Shown: positions 1-6,900 of the stretch, piece after piece
Position numbering within the stretch: the first letter of the stretch is position 1
How the letters are laid out: each line of letters opens with the position of its first letter
Assembly: GCA_947630775.1 (NCBI GenBank)
Contig: CANRIY010000069.1
Span: 1-8,156 of the forward strand
Length of the DNA stretch: 8,156 nt
Direction of reading: 5' to 3'
Source: an uncultured Clostridia bacterium
Lineage (GTDB): Bacteria; Bacillota; Clostridia; Christensenellales; Borkfalkiaceae
Notes under the pieces: model-generated
What the model saw: the letters and a program-made list of their open reading frames with translations, nothing else
Databases searched by the model: none
What the model was told of the DNA's origin: nothing
Position numbers and translations under genes: made by a program

Positions 1-150
1 GCGAGGCCACGCCTCCTGTCGCGGCGCAGCTCACAGTGCACCGCACTGTTGAGCAGAATTGCGCCGCTCCTCCCCTCGGGAGGGGGCTTCATGGCTCCTC
101 CCAAGGAGGAGCTGTCGCCGCAGGTGACTGAGGTGGGCATCTCGGCTCCC
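1..150 (-). repeat. Palindromic intergenic repeat, copy A
   Basis: No protein gene is visible here. Read on the minus strand, about 150 to 90 contains CCTCAGTCACC, then GCGACAGCTCC and a hairpin, the same order of motifs as the plus-strand copy at 630-700. Stems I can pair by eye are 94-101 with 105-112 (GCTCCTCC/GGAGGAGC) and a compound hairpin at 21-67: GCGGCGC 21-27 with 61-67, GCTC 29-32 with 51-54, CAGTGC 34-39 with 43-48. The 60-codon minus reading frame across it (31-213) is Arg/Ser/Gly-rich and I take it as repeat translation. Such repeats are common between genes in gut Clostridia (general knowledge); the exact family boundaries cannot be set from one window. Confidence 0.6.
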
Positions 151-194
151 CATCTTACGCGTCACCCCGAAGAACGGAGCCCGACCCTTGGCTC

Positions 195-206
195 CCCCTC
201 GAGGGG
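195..206. repeat. CCCCTCGAGGGG palindrome (repeat fragment)
   Basis: A perfect 12-bp palindrome in the context GGCTCCCCCTCGAGGGG. It is the core of the 20-bp palindrome at 665-684, so this looks like a fragment of the same intergenic repeat family. It lies just before the 212-233 direct repeat. Confidence 0.5.
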
Positions 207-211
207 TGGGC

Positions 212-233
212 AAAAATAAGGTGTAACGTAATT
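212..233 (+). repeat. 22-bp direct repeat, left copy
   Basis: This stretch (core AATAAGGTGT-ACGT-ATT) recurs in the same orientation at 605-626 with two mismatches in 22. The two copies bracket the small RNA/small peptide locus. The length and divergence do not look like a fresh target-site duplication. It may be the edge of the repeat family that surrounds the locus. Confidence 0.6.
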
Positions 234-247
234 CAGAAATTCCTGAA
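232..247. promoter_or_regulatory. Operator-like dyad upstream of antisense promoter
   Basis: TTCAG (232-236) and CTGAA (243-247) form a 16-bp dyad centred on AATT with one mismatched pair. It ends 19 bp before the -35 box of the plus-strand promoter, a usual position for a regulator site. The binding protein is unknown and the call is inference from symmetry and position only. Confidence 0.25.
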
Positions 248-266
248 ACAAAAACGAATGAAACGA

Positions 267-295
267 TTGACAGAGCGGAAAAAATGTGCTACAAT
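267..295 (+). promoter_or_regulatory. Promoter of the antisense small RNA
   Basis: TTGACA (267-272), a 17-bp spacer, and TACAAT (290-295) give a near-consensus housekeeping-sigma promoter. Transcription should start near 302. The nearest downstream element is the hairpin and T-run at 349-392, with no ribosome site or ORF of note between, so the product is a short non-coding RNA. Confidence 0.8.
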
Positions 296-301
296 AAAAC
301 C

Positions 302-392
302 ACAACAAGGGTTGACCCTGCTTAGCGGTCAGCTCCCGAAGTTAAATGAATAACCGCTGGAGACTGGCGCGTCTAAGGGCGGTTATTTTTTT
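302..392 (+). ncRNA. Candidate antisense RNA, type I antitoxin-like
   Basis: A transcript of about 90 nt is bounded by the promoter at 267-295 and the hairpin plus seven Ts at 349-392. Its first part can fold into a hairpin: GTTGACC (311-317) pairs with GGTCAGC (327-333), one G-U included. Its last ~50 nt are fully complementary to the 3' end of the convergent minus-strand peptide mRNA: the last few codons around the stop and the terminator. This is the geometry of antisense antitoxins such as RNA II of the Fst/par locus. The 5' part resembles the leader of the peptide mRNA in the same sense, not as its complement, which differs from par. The RNA is not one I can assign to a named family. Confidence 0.55.
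349..392 (+). terminator. Shared terminator hairpin of the convergent RNAs
   Basis: AATAACCGC (349-357) pairs with GCGGTTATT (379-387); an inner AGAC/GTCT stem (361-364 with 371-374) sits in the loop. On the plus strand it is followed by TTTTTTT (386-392), a good intrinsic terminator for the antisense RNA. On the minus strand the hairpin follows the peptide's stop codon (383-385 lies within the stem) with a weaker T-rich tail, so it may act in both directions, as in par loci. Confidence 0.7.
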
Positions 393-484
393 GCGCGTTT
401 GATAGCGATGTACTCGATGTCGAAATGCTCAAGCGCTTCCGAAAGAAGCGTAATGAGCAGAATGAGCTCGAATAAGTTATTCAT
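383..484 (-). CDS. Small hydrophobic peptide, putative type I toxin (33 aa)
   Basis: The ATG at 482-484 has GGGGGTG seven bases upstream and an extended -10 promoter (574-603), so the ORF is well supported despite its size. The peptide begins MNNLFELILLITLLSEAL, one hydrophobic helix-forming stretch, and ends in a charged tail with basic residues (IKRAKK). A short N-terminus, one hydrophobic span and a charged or basic tail are usual for membrane-acting type I toxins. The start MxxLFxL resembles Fst in a general way, but the Fst proline and acidic tail are absent, so I do not assign it to that family. The last codons and the stop lie in the terminator shared with the convergent antisense RNA. 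Alternatives are a small regulatory membrane peptide or a leader peptide. Toxicity is inferred from layout, not seen. Confidence 0.55.
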   Translation of the reverse strand: MNNLFELILLITLLSEALEHFDIEYIAIKRAKK

Positions 485-531
485 ACTACGCACCCCCTTT
501 TGTTGGAATATCTCACAATATCCCCCCTTAA

Positions 532-586
532 GGGAGCTAACCGCCGAAGCAGGAACCCTTGTTGCTTGGGTTTATTATAGCATATG
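532..586 (-). repeat. Leader and -10 region, inverted copy of 285-337
   Basis: Read on the minus strand, 586 to 532 runs ATGCTATAATA...ACAAGGGTT (562-554)...GGTTAGCTCCC (542-532). The plus strand at 285-337 runs GTGCTACAATA...ACAAGGGTT (305-313)...GGTCAGCTCCC (327-337). The two arms are diverged copies in opposite orientation, so both RNAs begin with the same kind of leader. In this arm a UUCG loop closed by GC/GC and CC/GG pairs replaces the longer stem of the antisense RNA. Confidence 0.7.
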
Positions 587-603
587 AGAATGAGGATTGT
601 CAA
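574..603 (-). promoter_or_regulatory. Promoter of the small peptide mRNA
   Basis: On the minus strand, TTGACA (603-598), an 18-bp spacer and TATAAT (579-574), with TGC before the -10 (extended -10). The start should be near 567, giving a leader of about 80 nt. The leader contains CTCCC and the palindrome CCCTTAAGGG, which could pair with the G-rich ribosome site and limit translation. The spacing and boxes make this the strongest promoter in the left part of the window. Confidence 0.8.
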
Positions 604-604
604 G

Positions 605-626
605 AAAAATAAGGTGTGACGTGATT
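605..626 (+). repeat. 22-bp direct repeat, right copy
   Basis: Second copy of the 212-233 sequence with two differences (GTGTGACGTGATT against GTGTAACGTAATT). It starts two bases beyond the -35 box of the peptide promoter and runs into the plus-strand intergenic repeat that follows. Confidence 0.6.
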
Positions 627-629
627 TTA

Positions 630-700
630 TGACACCCCCTCAGTCACGCAAGGACAGCGTGACAGCTCCCCCTCGAGGGGGAGCCGAGGGGCAGGGCGGC
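630..700 (+). repeat. Palindromic intergenic repeat, copy B
   Basis: The motif order is ACACCCCCTCAGTCACGC, then GCGTGACAGC, then a perfect 20-bp palindrome at 665-684. GTCACGC (643-649) pairs with GCGTGAC (657-663). The copy lies in the opposite orientation to copy A at 1-150, so the small RNA/peptide locus is bracketed by inverted copies. From 700 to 840 I see further GC-rich, hairpin-prone sequence (for example CCCC-gtga-GGGG and the CGCTCGCTTCGCTCG stretch) but no gene; the 61-codon frame at 817-1002 is a shadow of the terminator and of the lipoprotein gene. Confidence 0.6.
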
Positions 701-846
701 GTTCTCAATTACGTCACTCAGTCCCTCCCCTCATTCCGAGCCCCGTGAGGGGCGAGTGAATCCCCTCGTAAGTACGGACGCCCGTGGGTCTATGAGATCC
801 GCTCGCTTCGCTCGGGATGAGGGCAAGTGGGCGGAGCAGAGAGAAA

Positions 847-890
847 CGAAAAAGCCCGAGCGATTCGAAGGAATCGCTCGGGCTTTTTCG
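847..890 (-). terminator. Intrinsic terminator of the giant lipoprotein gene
   Basis: A perfect 20-bp stem (847-866 with 871-890) around the four-base loop GAAG. On the minus strand it ends GGGCTTTTTCGTTT and lies 21 bp past the TGA stop of the lipoprotein gene. Because the A-rich base of the stem mirrors the T-rich side, it could also stop plus-strand readthrough. Confidence 0.9.
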
Positions 891-911
891 TACTTTGTTA
901 ACTAAGAAACG

Positions 912-3900
912 TCAGTTCTCCTTGTGGGGAAGGGTTGCAACCACATTTGCGACCGTATTCACCGAGGGGGCTTCCATTCCTGTGTCGGAAGAGGCGGTCT
1001 GATATTCAACAACTATCTTTGTCACATAAACAGAACCTGCTGCGGTTAATATCACGGATGAACCGCTAACATCTTTTGCTGTCCCGGTTTTCCATGTACT
1101 GTCTCTAAAGGAAGCATTCGTAAAAGTAATTGTTACAGAAACAAGCTCGCATCCACTACCAACGGAAATTGTCATAGTATTATCAACATAAATCCGGCCT
1201 TGCTTGTTACTATTATTATAAGCAGGTACATTCCCGTATGTATTAGTACCTATGTCAAAGGTAAGTGTTACGACGCCCTGCGTGACAGTCGTCAGATTGC
1301 CATTGGCGCTAAAGTAATCTGAAAATACAATTGTTTCTGTTTTCTTGACTACAGTTCCACCACCGGGTTCTGTTGTACCGCCACCGCCACTAGAATTCTT
1401 AGAATAGTATTCGATTTTTTGAATTCTGACAGTTTTATCATTTGCGGTAGTCTCTATGGTCACAGTTTTTCCCGTTCCCGTATCAATTTCAAATTCATCC
1501 CAAACTGATGTGCTCGTTAGGCTTTCGGTTGTCCCATTTATTACAATCGATTCCCCTTTGATTTGCTGGGCATAAATCTTAACCATTGACACATCACTCG
1601 GCACCGTAAACACCATCTTGGCTTTTGCTTTACTTGCACCAAGCTTGAAAGTATTTCCTACTCCATCGAAAACCTTTGTCGATTCAGTTAAAACTAACTT
1701 ATAATTGTTGTTAGAATATGTTGTTTTCGACAAACCACCAGAATCGCTTGTACCAGAATAATCGGGATGGAATGACGCAAGCAGGATAGCCTCGCTGGGC
1801 TCCTCCCCGCCGCCGCTGGAATTGGCGGAGACTTTGATTTCGAAGGTTTTTGCGGAAGTGGTCTGACCGTTATAGGTTGCGGTTGCGGAGAGCTTCACCG
1901 TGGCGGCAGACGATGTACGGGTGATTTTGAGCGAATTGCTCGTGAGGGTGGCAACGCCCGCTCCGTCTTCGAGCTTCCATTCGTATGTGACGCCCGCTTC
2001 GTTGTCTGCGGGAAGCGTGACCGTCTTGTCCTCGTTCACCTCACTTTCGATTGTGAGCCCGTCAAGCGCGTCTTTTGCCGTTTGAAGGTCTTGTGCACTG
2101 GTATCAGTGCCACCCCCCCCGGGAGTCGTGGAGCCGCCGCCGTACTCAATCGTGATACTTGCGACTTGCGTTGCACTATTTGCACCAGTAAGATATAACG
2201 CAAAGAATGTGTCGTTTCCCGTTATATTATCCCATGTGAGTTCATTGAACCCAGTGCTTTTTGTTACTTGAATTGGCTTCTGGACATTTCCCGATTGAGT
2301 CATTCCGCTTGATGAGGGCGAAAATTTCGTATTTGAGGTTTGAAGATTCCAATAAAATTCTTTGCTTGCCTCTGTTTTACACGAAACAGTTACTTTTGTA
2401 ATGGCAGCAGGCGTCGCAACATCGTTTATTATATATGCTTTACTGGCGTCCTTAAATTGAAGATTTTGGCCAGACGCATAGCCAAATAATTGGCCGGTTA
2501 ATGTATGGTCTTTCCCGTCTGAAGCCTCCTTATCTGTAACGCTCCATTGATAAGAATTCTGTATGCTTCCAGTGGCCACATCGCCGATGACAGAGCCCTT
2601 CGTAATTATGAACGAGCCGCTTACTACCGGTTCTTCGCCGACGGATTTGACAGTGATCGTGATGATGACATCCGCATCGGAAAGTGTAAAGGTATATTTC
2701 TCGGTGGCATCGGGGTCGTCAAACGTTGCGACGTCGGGTTCGACCTCGAAAGTATAGCCTTCCTTTACAAGCGAAACCGTCAATTCGAACTTCGTGCCGA
2801 CGATATAGCGACCCGCTTCGGGATTCAGCTCATAGCTTACCGCCGTCGTATCTTCACCCTTAACTTCCACGGAAACTTTGTAGAGTGCTTCGGCCGTAAT
2901 CGTAATCGTGATGTCGCTCTTGCCAACGGAGAAGGTGTAACCTTCTTCAACGGAGCCATCAAAACCAACGGCGCCAGTCTGCGTAACAGTCACGGTGTAG
3001 CCGTCATTTGGAAATACATACAGATCAAATGATTCCCCGCTAGTATAATAGCCAGCCTCGGGACCAAGCATATAGGTCCCCGCCTTAAATTCTTGTTCGG
3101 TACTCTCATCTCCAATCTCGCCTTCGGTTATGACTTCGACATGATACAGTCTGTCGAGGGTAATCGTAATGGTGATGTTCTCGGCGCCGACGGTGAAGTC
3201 GTATACACCTGCGTCTCCATTCAGCACACACCCTGTCGCCTCGACCTTATTAAGGGCATATCTGGTATCTTGGAGCACATCTACCATTAAATCAACTTTT
3301 GTATCTTTCGTGTAGGTCTCAGTATTGGGATCAAGTTCAACGGAAACGATTTGAGCGACATTCGCTACGTCTTCGGCGTCGAGACCTACATAGTTGACGG
3401 TGACCTTGTATTCCTTCACCACGGCGGTCACGGTGAGCTTCGCCTGTTCGCCCCGATTCCCGCTAAGCGTATAGGTGAGGTCATTTATCGTTTGATAAGA
3501 TGTCCATTCTCCGCCGTCAACGATCGTCATGGGGTACGTCTTTCCAGCGATCTCTAAAGAAAGTCCGGTCTCGACAATGGGTTCCGTAATATTTGACGTC
3601 AGACCGAACTTAAGTTGGACGGGCGAAGTTGCGGAAGCGATATCGTTAGAAACGGACAATTTCTTTTCTCCGACAACCAGTTGCGCCGCTTTGAGTTCTT
3701 CAACGGTAAATCCGCTGAGTTTTGCATAGAAGTCAAACTCGCCAGTCCCGGCGATAGTGCCGTTGTAAACGCCCGTGAAGACTTTCTTCGCCACGAACTG
3801 CGCCGTGACGGTGACGTCGGCGGTGACGGTGAGCTCGGTTTTCTCTTCGCGCGCTACCTCTTCTCCGCTCACGAGCCAACCTGCGAACTCATAACCTTCG

Positions 3901-6900
3901 GCGGCATTGGGAGCCTCGGGAAGGGTGACGGTGCCGTCTTTATCAACGGTCACGGCCGCAGGAGCCGCAGCGCCCGCTGCCGCATGTTCGCCGAGTACGT
4001 ACGTCACGGTGACCTGCTCGACCCATTTTGCGGTGAGCGTGACAGTCATGTCGTCCGAAAGTTTGACCGTGAATGTGGTCACGTCGGCGCCGAGCACTTC
4101 TTCAACGGCGCCCATAAGCGTCCAACCGTCGAAGCGGTGCTTTTCATAGGTAGGCGTGCCGTTGATCGTGACGGTGTACGTCTCCGCGTCCTCGTTGAAC
4201 TTCAAGGAAGTCGTGACGCCGGTTGTGCCTTCGCCTTGAACGCTAATGACAGGCTCCTTAGGCGTCCAATTCGCCGTATAGACTACGGTGACATCCTCGT
4301 TGGCGAGGTCGATCGTGAGCTCTACGTTGTAATCCATGGGAGCTCCGTCGACGGTGACAGTCCACTCTTTGAAGTTGTAGCCCGCCTTTGTAGGCGTACC
4401 GTTGACGGTGATCGTCGCCGTGTCGCCATTGTGAACAGCGGTGATATCTTTCCCGAAATCTTCGAGCAGAGCGCCGCTCTCGTCCTTCCAAACGAGCGTG
4501 ACCTCGACCTCTGCGGTCGTCACGGTGATCGTGATGTTCTCTGTGCCGACGGTGACGGTGTAAGAGCCGTCCTGCGCCTGCGTTGCTCCCGTTACAGAGA
4601 CGAGCTTGTAGCCTTTATCGACCGTAACGGAGAAGGTGAAGGACTCGCCTGTTGTGTACTGCTTCCCATTGAGTTCTTCGGAAAGCGTTGCGTGTTCCGC
4701 GTTCACTGTGACGGTGTAGAGCTTCGCCCACTTCGCCGTGACGGTGACGTTCATCTCGTCGGCAAGGTCGATCGTGAACGTTTTTGCCGTTGCATCGAGT
4801 TCGAGGGAAACGGCGCCGGAGACCGTCCAACCGATGAACTTACTGCCGTCGAGCGTGGGATCTTCGCCGCTGAGCGTGATCGTGTATTTCTCTTCCTTCA
4901 ATTCATAGGAAGCCGTGACATTGCCCGTGCCGCCGCCATAGGCAACGGTCACAACGGGCGTGCGAGCCGTCCAATGCGCTTCGAGCGTGACGGAGCTGTC
5001 TGCCTTGTAGGTTTCTCCCGTGAGCTTTTGCTCGCCGACATACCATGCGTCGAAGTCGTAGCCTGTCTTGTGTTCGGGGGTCGGAAGTTCGACGTCTGTG
5101 CCGACGTCTACCGTCTTTTCGACCTTGCCCTGCGTATTGTTGTACTGATATGTAACGGTAACTTGCTGTACCCACTGCGCCGTGACGGTGATCGTCATCT
5201 TGTCCGCGAGGTCGACGGCGATCGTGCCGCCCTCTACGGGGAGATCGCCCGTCTTGCCGTTCACCTCATATTTCCAGCCGGTGAAGCGGTAGCCGCTGCG
5301 GGTGGGTGTGCCTTGGATCGTGATCTCGTATTTGCCATCTTTGAAATCGCTCTCCGCGGTCGCCGAGCCATTTTCGCCGCCCTCGCCGAGGCTGAATTTG
5401 ACATTGACGCCGACGACATGCCATTGCGCCTCGATCGTCACATCTGCCGAGACGGTGATCTTGGTCTCCGCATCCGATGTGCCGCCCTTGCCGACCTTCC
5501 AGCCATTGAAGGTATAGCCTGTCCGTGCGGGAGCTGCGGGCAAGGTGTAGTTGTTCTCTCCGCCCTGATTGACGGTTGCCGTGCCGTCGGCCGTCCCGTT
5601 GCCGTAGACAATGGTCACGGTGAAAGGCTTTACGGTGACGGAATAGGTCGCGCTTACGCCGAGGTAGGTGACGGTGACGGTGTGGGACCCCGCGGTGAGG
5701 AACGCAGTGCCTTCCTCAATGCTGACTGTGTAGCCGCTGACTTTGACGGTTTCGCCGTTGAATACGGCGGTCACTTCGAGCCCTTCGGACGAGAATTCTT
5801 GGTTCAGGCGATATTCCGTCGTGCATGCGCTATAATTGAGTTCGAGCTTGGTGAGCTCCCAAACGACGGGTGCGCCGTTCTCTTTGTCTTCGTACCAAAA
5901 GTTGCCCTCTTGGGTGGGAGCAGCTTCGGAGAGGAAATAATGCGTTCCGTCCAAACCTTCGTACTTCCATTCGCCCGCAACGCCGCGGAAGAAGAATTTG
6001 ACGGACACGCCGAGGTCCGTGAGGCCTTCATAATTTTCAATGCCCGCGGAGAGGACTACCTCGCCGAGCGTTGTATCTTTGAAGGCGTCCGCGCCGACTG
6101 TTTTAAGCCCTTCGTTGAGGACGACGCGCGTCAGGTTCTCTACGCCGACGAACGCGCCGTTTGCGATGACACGGACATCTGCTTTGAGCTGATATTCACC
6201 CCCCCCGAGCCGTGCGGCGTTGCGGCGGCCTTCGGCGGGTGCGGTGTAATTTTCCGCTTTGAGAAGGACGCCGTTGTTGTAGAGAACTTTGTGGTCCTCC
6301 TCGATCTTCCAGTTTTTTTCTGTGGTGTAATATTTTGTTCCTTCGAAGGCGTCTGCGCCGACGGAAGTGACGGATTCGGGGATCGTGACATTGTCGAGAT
6401 TCTCGCAATCCTTGAAGGCGTTGTCGCCAATGGACTTGGTGCCTTCCTGAATGGTGAGGCTTTGAAGACTCGTGCAGCCTTCGAACGCGTTCGCGCCGAC
6501 GGAAACGGAGCCTTGGATCTCGACTTCCTTCACCGTGGTGTTGCCTTGGAAGGCGCCTTCTGCGATCTTGACGTTCTTCTTTACGCCTTCTTCCACCTCG
6601 ATCTGTCTGGGAATGACGATCTTGGTCTGGGTGGAGCCATCCACGCCTTCAACGACGACGGAGCCGGGGTCGTCGGGATTCTCTTTGTACTCATAGGCGA
6701 CCTTTTCGCCGCAGATGGTGCATTGACCGTTTACGATGTTGTGCGAGGTGCCGTCCGCGGGGATCACGACGGTGAAGGCGCTGTGGCACTTCGTGCACAT
6801 CTTCACCCCGATGCCCGGAATGACGCAAACAGCGGGATGCACTTCGTAGACATCATCGCCGAGGACATGCTCGCCATCCGCGCAAGGAGGAACATCCTCG

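Noticed and set aside
31..213. 60-codon minus-strand frame
   Set aside because: It is made wholly of palindromic repeat sequence; the Arg/Ser/Gly-rich product is typical of repeat translation and has no ribosome site.
399..587. 62-codon plus-strand frame over the peptide locus
   Set aside because: It is opposite the 33-codon peptide gene, which has promoter and ribosome-site support; this frame has neither.
1..720. CRISPR array
   Set aside because: The repeats here are palindromic intergenic elements in both orientations and irregularly spaced; there are no regular spacers.
2547..3032. 161-codon plus-strand frame
   Set aside because: It lies inside the lipoprotein gene, has no recognisable motif, and is another antisense shadow.
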